DNA of 64,000 nucleotides from Phytomonas francai (taxonomy: Eukaryota; Euglenozoa; Kinetoplastea; Trypanosomatida; Trypanosomatidae), in the NCBI GenBank assembly GCA_001766655.1, contig MJCC01000013.1, positions 343,939 to 407,938 on the forward strand. The letters run 5' to 3'. This document shows, in pieces, positions 21,220-32,374 of this stretch (positions are counted from its first letter, which is position 1; each line of letters opens with the position of its first letter). The position numbers were made by a program, and so were the translations under genes. A model generated the notes under the pieces. The model had not been told where the DNA came from. It did no database searches and saw nothing but the letters and a program-made list of their open reading frames with translations.

Positions 21220-24018
21220 ATGTCAGTTACATTAAACATAGATGCATGCTCCAATTATGAACCAACTGAGACCGAAATTAAAGACTATGCAGAATGGCTC
21301 GGTATGAATCTTCCTGATGATGGACCATTTCTTTGGATTGCACGTGAGGGGTTAAAAGCTCCTCTTCCCGAAAATTGGAAAGCCTGTCAGAGTGACAAAG
21401 GTGAACTTTATTATTTCAACCTCAAAACCGGTGAAAGTATTTGGGATCATCCGTTGGATAATTACTTTAAAACTCTATTCATAAATGAAAAGAAAAATCC
21501 GACATCTCGAAGTATTTCTCGTTGTTTGAAACCTGAGCACGACCAAGTTCAGACAACAGCAAGATCTAGGTCCAAACGTCGTGTTGTAGAAATTTTTCGA
21601 GAATCAGGTCAAAAAAAAAATATCGGATCAGAATACGACTCGAACACACGCGAAATAAATTGCTCAAAGCTCAAAAATGATCTACCCTCCACCCCAACAA
21701 TAATTTCCGATGTTCCTGCTGAGAAAACCGATTTGACAAGTTCACACGAGGCACAAAAATATCAGAATGCCAAACACTGTAATTCTCCCAATCGGACATT
21801 TAGTGGTACACAAGATAAAACTGGTCCGACAGCTCAGGCAATATCTATGGTTGATATCAATAGTCAAAAGGAGGTGAAAAAAATCCCAAAGAAGTCAAGG
21901 ACCGATAAAATTGTACTGGGCTTGGTAGAAAAAGTGTTAAATAAATCGATTGAGAAGAATGATCGGAAGCTTGATTTATCAGAGGTAGCTATGAGGGATA
22001 TGAATAGCAATGTACCATTAAATGCTACCGACTTACAAAAGGAAAAGGAAACGCTTCAAAGTGATCAGGAGGGAAATTTTCAAGAGTTGCAGGAGCCCTT
22101 TGACGGTCAAAGCCCCAAATCCTTACCAGCACCCGAGAAGAAATCAGATAGGACGTTAAAAGAGGACCAGCATAAAATGGGATTAGCAACGGTTAGTTCT
22201 CAAGACCAGCTTCAAGGCAAATCAAGCATTCAAAGATCAATGGAGCTAATCGAAACTGGAGAATCAATAAGGGATCAACTAAGCCCAGAAATGAAGAACG
22301 ATGGTGATAAAACGAAAAGGTTGGAGCTCCTTACCAGTGAGATGGATGCAAAACGTGAATTTAAGTGGCAAACTCATGTATCGGAAGTGAGAGAGTTCCA
22401 AACTGCACTGTCGAATGAACTAAGGGAATGCGCATCAACGCTTCTTAAAGAGTATGAGAAGGCGTACACACTGCTTTACAAGGAAGTAATTAAATCGAAA
22501 AATGATTTTGCTTCCCGTGTTGCGCAACAGGAGGCAGATACCAAACGTGCACTGGATTTTGAGCTAACGAATCTGAAACAGAACAATGATTGCCTTATTA
22601 GAGAAGAGACTGAAAGGGCTTGCAAAAAAATGCAAGAGATCAGACAGCAACATCACCGTGATATTAACGCACTGAATGAATCTAATTATGCCGAACTTAA
22701 AAAAATGATCCATGATAGTATCAGGGGTGCTAACGCAAAAGGAGCTGTGAGAAAAACATCAGTGCCTGTGGCTAAAGATTTCTCCTCTAAAGCTTCTCAG
22801 CTTGCATTGGATGCCTTTTATACGGAGTTAGGGGATGGGTATGAAACAAAACTTAAGTCAGCTGATTCTGTGCTAGAGGATCAACAGGAAATACTCGTGG
22901 AACTGAAGAAGCCCTCAGTGAACGATATAGCGCTCAAGAGCAATTATGCTTCATCTCAAGGACAGACTAATGATTTAAGCAGGAGGGGCAAATGCCACAA
23001 CACGCATAATATTTGCTCAATTGATGGAAATCTAGATTGCGCTACTTCCCAAGAAGCCGACTCGTACGGCTTGTTACCATACTCCAAACCTTACAACGTA
23101 AAGGATATAATTAGAGAGGCGTTAAAAGAAGTGTTTACCGAATCTCCTCCTATTTTATCCGATCAATCGGTTAATAATGCCAAGTATCCTTCAATTGATC
23201 TCCCCAGACCGATTCATTCTTCTTCACCCAGTATCATTAATGACGTGAAAGCCCCACGCCTAAAAAATTCCACATTTCCTGCTTCCTTTAAAGACCATCA
23301 TGAGCTTATTGGGGCGGAGCGTCGTCGGGTACGTGAGGGTTGGATGTTTGTCAAGAATCAACGTAAGAATCTTGAAGAGAGACGACAACAGCTAAAACAT
23401 ACTCGTCATCAATGGAAGAAGGACGTTTTTGATGCAAAACGGGATGGCGTGAAATCCACATCAAAGAGAGGACGGTTGCTTTTTCAGGTGCGGATGGCGT
23501 TGGAGGAACAGGCACAGGGACTGCAGCACGATGAATGCATTCTTCATGATTCTGAGTTGTGGCTTCTCTCTAAAGAGCAAAGGCTGGAAAATATTGAGCA
23601 CCAAATCAAGGACCATGAGATGCATCAATCTATTGGTGAAAATTCCTCAATGGATTGTAGTTTAGATACTGCTGGGCTAGTGACCGATTTTTTCGAACCT
23701 CAGTGTAATTTTGAATCGGTACCCCTCAGGCCTAATCCACGATCTTATCTGTGTAGCGTTTCGATGTTTGAAAGAGGAGTAACATCACCAATGCTGGTAA
23801 AATCACTAAAGCAGATCGAAAAGCATCTTGGAGAGGCGACATCTATTTTGAAAATGCAGAAGACATGTGAAAATCTATCAGCACCTTTGCTGAATTGCAG
23901 AAACTGCTTTACCCCTACTTACTCAGCGTCACGAGATTCCAAAAAATGTCGTTATAGTTTCGAGACTTGTACAAAGGAGGCTAAACCGAAACAACTAATT
24001 CGCAGCGGTCCATTGTAG
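21220..24018 (+). CDS. CEP164: CEP164 orthologue, transition fibre (distal appendage) protein with WW domain
   Basis: A 932-aa protein. The N-terminus matches the CEP164 signature: 'PTETEIKDYAEWLGMNL', then 'FLWIAREGLKAPLPENWK' and a WW domain (about residues 47-82) with 'GELYYFNLKTGESIWDHP', where human CEP164 has 'GDIYYFN...SMWDHP'. A long polar region (about 90-370) follows. Two coiled-coil stretches are visible, about 375-505 (Glu/Lys/Arg-rich, 'EVREFQTALSNELRECASTLL') and about 695-800 ('ERRRVREGWMFVKNQRKNLE'). In other eukaryotes CEP164 sits on the mature basal body and recruits tau-tubulin kinase 2 and ciliary vesicle factors to license axoneme growth; in trypanosomes it should mark the transition fibres at the flagellum base. 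The gene is AT-rich compared with the metabolic genes here. The start is the first ATG after the acceptor. Confidence 0.9.
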   Translation: MSVTLNIDACSNYEPTETEIKDYAEWLGMNLPDDGPFLWIAREGLKAPLPENWKACQSDKGELYYFNLKTGESIWDHPLDNYFKTLFINEKKNPTSRSISRCLKPEHDQVQTTARSRSKRRVVEIFRESGQKKNIGSEYDSNTREINCSKLKNDLPSTPTIISDVPAEKTDLTSSHEAQKYQNAKHCNSPNRTFSGTQDKTGPTAQAISMVDINSQKEVKKIPKKSRTDKIVLGLVEKVLNKSIEKNDRKLDLSEVAMRDMNSNVPLNATDLQKEKETLQSDQEGNFQELQEPFDGQSPKSLPAPEKKSDRTLKEDQHKMGLATVSSQDQLQGKSSIQRSMELIETGESIRDQLSPEMKNDGDKTKRLELLTSEMDAKREFKWQTHVSEVREFQTALSNELRECASTLLKEYEKAYTLLYKEVIKSKNDFASRVAQQEADTKRALDFELTNLKQNNDCLIREETERACKKMQEIRQQHHRDINALNESNYAELKKMIHDSIRGANAKGAVRKTSVPVAKDFSSKASQLALDAFYTELGDGYETKLKSADSVLEDQQEILVELKKPSVNDIALKSNYASSQGQTNDLSRRGKCHNTHNICSIDGNLDCATSQEADSYGLLPYSKPYNVKDIIREALKEVFTESPPILSDQSVNNAKYPSIDLPRPIHSSSPSIINDVKAPRLKNSTFPASFKDHHELIGAERRRVREGWMFVKNQRKNLEERRQQLKHTRHQWKKDVFDAKRDGVKSTSKRGRLLFQVRMALEEQAQGLQHDECILHDSELWLLSKEQRLENIEHQIKDHEMHQSIGENSSMDCSLDTAGLVTDFFEPQCNFESVPLRPNPRSYLCSVSMFERGVTSPMLVKSLKQIEKHLGEATSILKMQKTCENLSAPLLNCRNCFTPTYSASRDSKKCRYSFETCTKEAKPKQLIRSGPL

Positions 24019-25483
24019 ACAAGTCCTAAATATTTGCATTATTTCATTTATGGTACCGAAACTTTTGACATAATATTTGTATATATACATAGAAAAAAAT
24101 TATTAGCTTTTTTTTCTTTTGTGCTGGATAAAAACGAAATTGTAGAAAGTAGAACGGTACTTGCTAGTACCCTTTGTATAATAGTATGGTTCCGTTTGTA
24201 AACGGAAAAGCTAAGTAGAATTTCGGAATTTATTCACTGTACCTTTGTATATCCTTTTTTTTCTGTTTCAGCATTTATTATTATTTTCTTTTTGACAACT
24301 AAACGCACTATTTTCTAGTTTCTCTTCGGTTATAACTGATTTTATTCTATTTTAATTTAAGATAAAGCTATAGATGTTTTCTCTCATTATGTTGTATTAT
24401 GAAGAACACCATGAGTGATCAAGAGAATTATCTTTATTAGTTCCAGAAGTGAAAAGTATGAAGTGTAGAATTGCGGTACAAATAAACATTATTCTTCATT
24501 TATTTCTTTCTCTATTTTTATTTATTATTTAACTTATCTGCAATAGAAAAGATTCCTTCCAAGATTACAGCACCATTTCTGTGACATTTTTAACGTAAAA
24601 GTGTCATACAATGCAATATGCAGGCATTTTTTTCAGTTTGTCTTGTGCTTTCCCACCTTTCTGCAATGAACTGAGTCAAGATTAGAAGGACTGTTATTAA
24701 AAACTAGAGATAACAAGCTCAGGCTTAGAAATGTATTCAACGCTTCAATTATAAATGCTAGCGATATTGAAACGCAGGTTTGCCCTAGTTTTTATGCGAT
24801 TTTATTTGAAGAGACATCATTGTAGCCTAGTAGTAGAATGTCAGATAATTTGAAAAAAATACTATTAGATTTTTTTCTATATATCTATTTCCAGTGTTTA
24901 TGCGAATTGCTAATATATATTTTGCATTTCTTTTCAATATGCGAGATAGTTGTCACTTAATTCTGTTTTATTTGAGTATATCTATAGAAAACAAATATTT
25001 AGCATTATTTTTTTTTCGTTGTTTATAGTTTTTATGAAGTAGATTTCATTATGTAAATTTAGTATAATTTCTTGTCCCATTTTATATCTTTTTTCTTTTT
25101 AGAGGGCAACGAAAAGAAGACTAATTTTATGTTCCGATAGATTTGTTTTCCGCTGGAATTTAGAATAAAAAAAATTGTATTCTTATTACATGATTCTTAC
25201 TTTCCAGGGTTGAGATATAAGAGCCGAATAATCTTTATAAATTCAAAAGCACCAGTAGCTCATCATTTCCCATATCTCCACTCATATCTGTTAAAATAAG
25301 TGCTAATCACCTACTCGATTTTTCTTTTCATTTTTACTTTTCCACTTTTGCTTTATTTTAACTCCTAGAAAAAATTGTATAATTATTGGCTTGATTGAAA
25401 TAGGCACCATACACGATACAGAATTACTAATAGTAAGAAAATAAAAGTGGAAATTGTTATCGATATTTTCTCCTTCAAAGCCG
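24019..25483. other. AT-rich spacer (3' UTR and leader)
   Basis: Strongly AT-rich; nothing coding is seen. It includes the acceptor tract of the next gene. Confidence 0.5.
25317..25368 (+). promoter_or_regulatory. Candidate spliced-leader acceptor for the gene at 25484
   Basis: A long T/C-rich tract is followed by AG at 25367-25368. It lies upstream of the in-frame TTG at 25454 and the ATG at 25484, and predicts a leader of about 115 nt. Confidence 0.55.
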
Positions 25484-27559
25484 ATGCGTCCTCGACGGCC
25501 GCGTCGACAGGATAACAATAATGGGGTTAGCTATTTGCACTCCCATAGATGTTTCTCTGCACACAAGAATTCAGTTGGGGTTCGACATTCCAGTCCACAT
25601 ATTCCTCAATACAGGAGCAGTGCTGCACTATATGACGTACGATCTGAGAACGATGAGCAAACACCCGGTAGTATGCACCATAATCTTTCCGTGAGTGATC
25701 ATGTTTGTGATCCAAATTGTTCCATTCTCATAAATTCAGCGATAACTGATAATTCAAGTAATTTTATATTGCAGGGACATATTCCTAACGATGGAATTTT
25801 GCATCGGTCATTTGCAACTCCCTGTCAACGTGCTATGCATGAGGGAGGTGCAAGCCATAAGTACAATATCAATTATAACAGTGATGGAGATATCCTGCCT
25901 ATCAGAAGCAATACCGCCAAATTTAATCATCGTAGCTTCACCAGAAACGCCTCACAAAAAAGAGGCTTAGAATCTCAAGTTTCTTTTCCTCTGCCACTGT
26001 TCTCTGAACAACCGAAGAGTTTATCTCAAACCGAGGCATTGAATCGACATATAGGACCTACCCCAAATCGTCAGAAACGTGCTCACTCAGTGTTTTCAGC
26101 AGCTAGAGTATTAGAATTTGACAATGCTTCTCATGAGTATCGTGGAAATTTTTATTTTCCAACACAACACTTGTTGCTCCCACAAGCTTCTTCAAACCTC
26201 CGTTGTCAGATTGATTCTATTATAGCAGAAAATCTGCAAAGAAATGATAATGGGGGAAAGCAACGCGATTGCCACGATGCAAACATTTTGGTCCCTAAAC
26301 AAACTACATTTGAATTATCCAATGTGGGAGGAATAAGGGCCGGTCACAAGCATTATCACCATGATGGCAGACTTCCTATTATTCTGGACACTCCTGCAAA
26401 GATCCAAGACAGAAAAAATTTAGTTCCAGGTGAAGCTATTGATGTGGGCGTAAAGGAGAAAATCGTAAATGAGAGGGTCTTTGAGCCTACCTGTGCTTCA
26501 GTACACCGATGTCTGTTAGTTCCAGCCTTTCCCCAAAACACGTTCTCGCACACGTATTCCAGCCAATTTTCCATGCAGTCTTCACACAGTTTATCAATGC
26601 AGTTTGATACGAGCTCTGTTTTAGTTTTGAAGGCTGTAAGAATTACACCATTGCTGTCCAGGGCTAGACTGCTTATGCCTCCGCTACTTGCGAGTGTCAG
26701 TTACATGCAAAGCGAGCCTCAGGAATGTGAAGGTGCTTTAAAGAGTCGAAATCGCGTACTAGGCTCTGATGCCAGTTCAACTAATATTACCGGCAATTCA
26801 CGTCAGCGTGAAACTATCAGCGTGACTGACTCGTTGGAGGCGGATGATGTCAAAATGAATTTGGCAAATAAACAGAAAGCGTTAAAGCACATGTCCGTAG
26901 GCTCAGGTCATAATCCTTTATCGAAGATACCTTTGGGATTTTTGCCATGTTCGATCACTTCCTGTAGGTTGGCTTCACCAAATTCGCCAAAATGTAGCAC
27001 CATGCACTCTCCAAACGATAACTTTTGTAATCCGAATGGGTACTCCTCTTTCACTAGTAGTACTCCATATTGTGTCACGAACAGGCAAGGCAATTTCACT
27101 CATAGGAAACACTCATGGTTGAGTAACACTTCCATCTTGGAGGCAACTGCGGAGCTGGTAATGGAGATGATTGCCACACCAACGTGCAACAGCACACCTG
27201 ACAGTGAGCTCCTACCGGTAGAGGTAACACCAGCAGTCCCTGGACGCGTAGTTGCTTCAAAAGAGGTATCCTTACAATTGTCGCCACAGCATCCAATTAT
27301 GGTGGCTCAACGAGTCAAACAGACTTTATCGTTTACGCAGAACAGTAACGCATTTTCGAGCAAAAAATCACTCGGCACGTTTGATGGTCTCACTAGGCCC
27401 AATGGCACGACACCTGAAGAATCTACTGAAATTGAACTATATCGCAGCGAGTCCATTTCTGGCATTGAATTTTCCCATTCTCCTATAGCTGTCAGTGTAA
27501 ACCCTAATAGTTTTTCGCTTCCATTCAATAACAGTGTTTTTCCTCCGAGAAGGGACTAG
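25484..27559 (+). CDS. Low-complexity hypothetical protein
   Basis: 691 aa from the ATG at 25484; the frame is open ten codons further upstream only via a non-ATG codon. Not recognised. It begins with a basic patch 'MRPRRPRRQDNNNG' and is then rich in Ser, Asn, His and Pro throughout, with no transmembrane segment, coiled coil or enzyme motif. This suggests an intrinsically disordered protein. Scattered Ser-Pro pairs ('NSPKCS', 'LSPQHP', 'FSHSPIAV') are possible phosphorylation sites. It ends in 'NNSVFPPRRD'. The uninterrupted 2-kb frame in an AT-rich region and the good acceptor upstream argue that it is a real gene. It could be a cytoskeletal or cell-cycle regulated scaffold of kinetoplastids, but nothing in the sequence decides this. 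Confidence 0.75.
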   Translation: MRPRRPRRQDNNNGVSYLHSHRCFSAHKNSVGVRHSSPHIPQYRSSAALYDVRSENDEQTPGSMHHNLSVSDHVCDPNCSILINSAITDNSSNFILQGHIPNDGILHRSFATPCQRAMHEGGASHKYNINYNSDGDILPIRSNTAKFNHRSFTRNASQKRGLESQVSFPLPLFSEQPKSLSQTEALNRHIGPTPNRQKRAHSVFSAARVLEFDNASHEYRGNFYFPTQHLLLPQASSNLRCQIDSIIAENLQRNDNGGKQRDCHDANILVPKQTTFELSNVGGIRAGHKHYHHDGRLPIILDTPAKIQDRKNLVPGEAIDVGVKEKIVNERVFEPTCASVHRCLLVPAFPQNTFSHTYSSQFSMQSSHSLSMQFDTSSVLVLKAVRITPLLSRARLLMPPLLASVSYMQSEPQECEGALKSRNRVLGSDASSTNITGNSRQRETISVTDSLEADDVKMNLANKQKALKHMSVGSGHNPLSKIPLGFLPCSITSCRLASPNSPKCSTMHSPNDNFCNPNGYSSFTSSTPYCVTNRQGNFTHRKHSWLSNTSILEATAELVMEMIATPTCNSTPDSELLPVEVTPAVPGRVVASKEVSLQLSPQHPIMVAQRVKQTLSFTQNSNAFSSKKSLGTFDGLTRPNGTTPEESTEIELYRSESISGIEFSHSPIAVSVNPNSFSLPFNNSVFPPRRD

Positions 27560-29459
27560 TTACAGTTCAGTGAGTTTTTGAACTTCCCATTTTACCGATC
27601 AGCAGTCCCCACCATAACCTTCAGTATCGAAGTAATTGTTTGAACAGGGAGACAAGAACGTGTCTCCAATTTAGCATATTAGATTTGGTTGATCTTCACG
27701 AACCATTTACCACAAAGTTTAGAATTTTTTTCTAAAATCATCTTCAAGCATGATGTTAGTAGCCTTGGAAATAATCTTAAATGTCGCCAACCTTACCATA
27801 GTATTTTATCGTCTTGGTACGATAGTACATCGTTTCACCATGGGTGGAGCCAGGAAGCCACACTTAGGCCTTAACACAATGATGCATCCAGTACAAATTA
27901 TGAGGAAGGGAGGACAAAAACTTTGTCTAATTTTGCTATATTAGCTTGTCTTTACGGCTTCAGTCTACCTGTTCTGTTTCTTGGTTCTATAATATTCATC
28001 TTTAGTTTTTTTTCCCTTCCTTATTTCCATCTCAAGGAAAACGATTTTAGAAAATTTAGGATATATATGGCTTATCCAGAAAGCGGCATGGAAAGTAATA
28101 ATTTTTTTGTTTGTAAAATGGCTACATATCCATGTGATTCATTTTTCCTGCCTAGGAGTATTTATTCTATCAATAATGGAACATGGGCAAAAGTAGCGTT
28201 GTTAAACATAGTGATTGGCCATTTTTTTTATACGATAGAAAAACATTGACGATATTTTTTCTCAAATATTCTTTCACCTTTTTCCCCCTATTTCAACAGT
28301 AAACCTTCTAAAAAAATGGTTATCTCGTTTCTGGAGTATAGAAGAGTTCATGTTCATTTATTCTTTGAATTGATTTTCATAATTTTTCCCACTGAGAAGT
28401 GCATAAAAATAATAGTAAGATATTTACAAGCCTTTTTTTCAACATACGTGATGCTCCTTGTGTGGATAAATTGTTATGTTTCTCGAAAAAGGAAGAAATG
28501 TTTAAGTTATTTGGAAAATGAGAGAAATAAGTGTGGTTACTTTGCATTTGAAGGTAAAACAGACATTTAAACTTTTTTTGTTATTCTTAATGGATAGTTA
28601 TTATTTTAATGGAGTGATATTGCCTTTCAAAGGGTTAATTTTTTTCTGTAATAGCATCGGTAACACATTTTCTTGGTTCATATTTAATGGTAAAACCATT
28701 TTTCGTCTTTACGACGGAGAATCAATTAAATTTAAATGTGTAAAGTTGGAAAATGTGGAGCATTTATAAACATTAAGCTCTTTGATATTTTTCCTTAAAT
28801 ACAATTAGTAAGTAAAGCGGATATATCTATATGCGTATCAGTTCACTGATAGCAGTATACAAAGGGAAATGTAAAGTTTAGGTATTCGATAATGAACTCA
28901 TCTATAGATTTTTACCTTTCTCCAATTAGTCCGCTGGCTTATGTTATAGATTTTATACCGTTCAAACATTTTATACATTTTTTAAATATTTGCCAGAAAA
29001 CAGTTATTATACTAGCATTAGGAGCTTCTTTGTAACACTAGATAATGAATTATCTTTAAGGAACTACAAGCATATTTATTAGCGCTTTGCTGACCCCTCC
29101 TATTTTATTTTTGTGCATTGGTGAAAATTTTCCATTGCGTATGAAAATGCACACTTTCTAAGATTAAACACAACAAATAGAAACCATATATATATATATA
29201 TATATATATCAACAGCAATGATAAATTTGATTTATTTGAAGGCTATAGTACCATTTGACTAGTATGACAAACAGGGGGAAATAAAGAACGCTTATTACGA
29301 TCTGTTGTCGGTTTCTGGCACATGTCCGTTGAGGCCACCTTCATTTGTGTTGCATATGATTATTGATTTGCTCTCGTTGCAGCTTTTCATTGTCTCTGAA
29401 ATAAGCATTCCACCCATAGGTTATATTAATGTTCGATGATAAAGTGTGTACTTCATTTT
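27560..29459. other. AT-rich spacer
   Basis: Short chance frames only. A (TA)n microsatellite lies at about 29187-29209. The composition changes to less AT-rich near 29290, where the relic that follows may begin. Confidence 0.5.
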
Positions 29460-32070
29460 CCAAATATTAGTTTTTCTTATGGAGCAACGGTAGGCTGCTC
29501 CGGAAATCAACGACCTTCATAGCATTCTTATAACATGTAGGTTACGATTATTCCTTGCAGACCTTCCTGATGGTTCTGTGGCGGCATGCATGCATAGCCT
29601 ATTAAAACATATATCTAGAAAAAGATTATGTTGATCTGCCTCTTGTAAAGGGTGCCATAGCTGTACTTGTGGAGCTTGTTCAGCGAGCAATTTTGTCTGA
29701 TTCTACTGAAAGCGTTTAGTTTCTGTATATGAATAATAGGGATCGGCTCCAGCGATTGCTATGCGAGCCCCTCCAGGCTGACTATTCCACACCGGTCATT
29801 GCAGTAATATGGGAGTTGATTATAGCTTAGAATGTGGTTCAACACGTTAGATCTATTCTGGTCATACATTATGTGTTCATAACTCCTGGAATAGATGAAT
29901 GCATAGTTTCCCTTGGTAAGCCACACCAGAGCTTTCCAACCTCGATAAGAACATATCTGTGGAGTTGATGACATTGTTGTACTGTCGTTTCGTCTTGGGT
30001 GTTAAGGATCAAAAATGGCGTTCCATGGATTTTCAGTTCAATTGAAATCGATTTCTAACAACGCGGCACATACACTGGACAGGGGAATTCAGTTACACAT
30101 TTCCGTTGCAGTAGCAGTCTGTCGTTAGATTCCACAATATCTGGGAGGTAGGTGCGAGACTTTGCTGTACTGTGCAGAGGTTCGTACCTAATTAATTTTG
30201 TCATGAAGACAGATCACCGATAAATGATATCGGACCGTAGAGCAAGATTAAGCATGACTACGGTCCTGGTCGCTTTGCAGAGTATGTGTTCCGTTGAAGT
30301 CCAGGAGGTACTTTTTGGTAGTGAAGACTGTAAACTGCGAGCTCATACAATGTATCTGGGCATTGGATGCACTTGTTGATGCCGCACATTTTCATATTAT
30401 AAAAAAGGTACAACATTTGAATCTGCTACACGATTTAGCATACATCGGATACGAATACCCGTTTTGTGTCTCTATAGTAGCGGTAGAATTTTTTACTTTT
30501 AAACCATCATCACAGCCGTGACTGTTGTGTTATCAAAAGCGCGCCAAAGTGTGGGGATGCGCCAGGCGATCACTATCCAGGTCAGTGTTTTCCTTCAGAA
30601 ACACGAACAAGCTGTGATGCTTATCGCCACTCGTTCTAAATACATGCTTGCTGCAGATTAGTTCTGGAGCGGGGGTTGAGTAATGCTATACTTTGAAGTT
30701 AATTCAAAATATACTATTTTTGTGGCGTAGTGCTGTGTGTGCTTGTGGTAGTACTCCACGTGAGGAAGCTCATAATTGGCTATAATCAATCTCATGGATG
30801 GTTCTTTGGTCAGCCGCCAGAGGCCCTTTAGCTTCGGCATGGGAATCGTATTAATGCTATGTACTTCTAGAAATGGTTACTATACCTTTGAGGGGATCAA
30901 ATGCTCTGTGCCCTCCTATCTTTATGCTTTTCAACAATGGAGAGCCGTGTCAAAGAGCATATTGATCTTGGAGTACATAGTGACCCTGATTGCCACCGCT
31001 AAGGTGGAAAGAGGTTGATCTCGTGAGGTGTACTCATCGCCATTTTTGGAGAAGGGAGGGGGGGGGGGGTAGTTGCATTATATCAACAACCACGTACCGA
31101 TGCTGGATTTCAAAAAATAGATTCTGAAAGCGCAGTTCGAGCTTGACTGCTGTTTGAACCCATGCGTGGAGAATACCAAGATGGAGTGGTAGTAAGCGGT
31201 TACAAATGCATTTTTTTCGATCCTATAACTCAGACGCTGTATGAGTGCGTTGACTTATGTGTATTCAGTTGTCGTATTTCGGATTCGTTCGATATCCTTT
31301 GTGCTCTCATGGATGTATCAGCTCTGGACTCTTTTGGAGGTTCGGAAGCACGAGCTCGGGGTCATAGCAGGGAGGGGTATACAGATTCTGTACAGGAACT
31401 ACTAGATGCTAGTGAGCAGAATTGTATTGAATAAACGAAATAGAATCTGCTCTGTCAGAAGCAGTACTCTTCGTTTTGCAAGGCTGCCGGTGCGAAATAG
31501 GGTTTGGTAAATTCCGTGCTTTCTCTGTGTTGTATGTAGAATATTACGTGACAATTGGTATGGTTCGAACTCATCTTTCCTGAATGGGCGTCCCAGGAGT
31601 GTAGAGAGAAATTGCTCTGGGCATTCGTTGCGATTGCGCACATCATGACTACACATAGCTTTGTCGGCGAGCTCGGGGCTGTAACCCCTTTTATGTCGCT
31701 TATGTCACCAAATGTCTTTCTGGAGGAGGTTAGGTCACCTTGAGAAGGTGAGTTGTATGAGAGGAATCTCCCCACTCCACTCTGCGCATCAAATAGTTCC
31801 TTCTCGTTTGATTTCGGAAGCGCAGAATATCGGGTAGCGTTTCGAAGATGACTGCCGAAGGCTTTCTCATTACTTTCAGTCTCTGACAACTGTCAGACAT
31901 TCATAGGATCGATCACAGCTGGTATTATCCTTAATAGTAGAAAATCTATGGAGGGACCGGTTGTAGCTTATAGAGCCATTTACAGTGTAAGGTGCGCGTT
32001 TGCACCGTTTCTATTGCTTAACTCGCTTGGCTCATGTGGGCAGCTTGTTGAGGTAGGTACATAGACCCCA
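29460..32070 (+). pseudogene. Decayed ARM/HEAT-repeat protein gene
   Basis: On the + strand, helical-repeat-like segments appear one after another in shifting frames with stops between them. Examples are 'LVKGAIAVLVELVQRA' (about 29640-29690), 'MTTVLVALQSMCSVEVQEVLF' (about 30254-30316), 'AITIQVSVFLQKHEQAVMLIA' (about 30567-30630), 'EKLLWAFVAIAHI' with 'GELGAVTPFMSLMSPN' (31597-31716), and 'FIGSITAGIILN' (about 31900-31935). The pattern of a helix, a small-residue turn and then 'GAxxxLVxLL' is typical of armadillo repeats. At least five frame changes or stops are needed to connect the segments, so it cannot encode one protein as it stands. The composition is less AT-rich than the flanks, fitting former coding sequence. 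The parent protein is not identified and the ends are approximate. Confidence 0.5.
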
Positions 32071-32329
32071 TAAGGAGAGCAGGAATAACTCTGTTGCTTT
32101 GCCTGCATTCATATTTAAATGAACAAAGGGGATGCCAAGGGCTGTTTCACTTTATGTCTCCTATAATTCACCTTCAAGGAGAGTTTGTTGCGCGTTAGTC
32201 TTTTTCTGATTTCCGGTTGGTAAAGGGTGGAGGGAGACTATTAGTGTGAATATTTACAATTGTGTGCTTACTTAAAAAATTCCGATTACTACTTTTTTTT
32301 TAAAAAAACCCAATTCATTCTGTGTTATT

Positions 32330-32349
32330 TCTAGTTTTTTTTTTCACAG
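32330..32349 (+). promoter_or_regulatory. Candidate spliced-leader acceptor for the gene at 32375
   Basis: A T-run followed by CACAG, with AG at 32348-32349, 25 nt upstream of the ATG. Confidence 0.55.
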
Positions 32350-32374
32350 TTAGCTCTTATTCTTCATCAATTCG

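Noticed and set aside
29187..29209. (TA)n tract as a functional element
   Set aside because: Simple microsatellite in an AT-rich spacer; no further structure.
31455..31889. 144-codon minus-strand frame as a gene
   Set aside because: No ATG start. The opposite strand shows ARM-like segments through the same stretch, so this frame is more likely a shadow.
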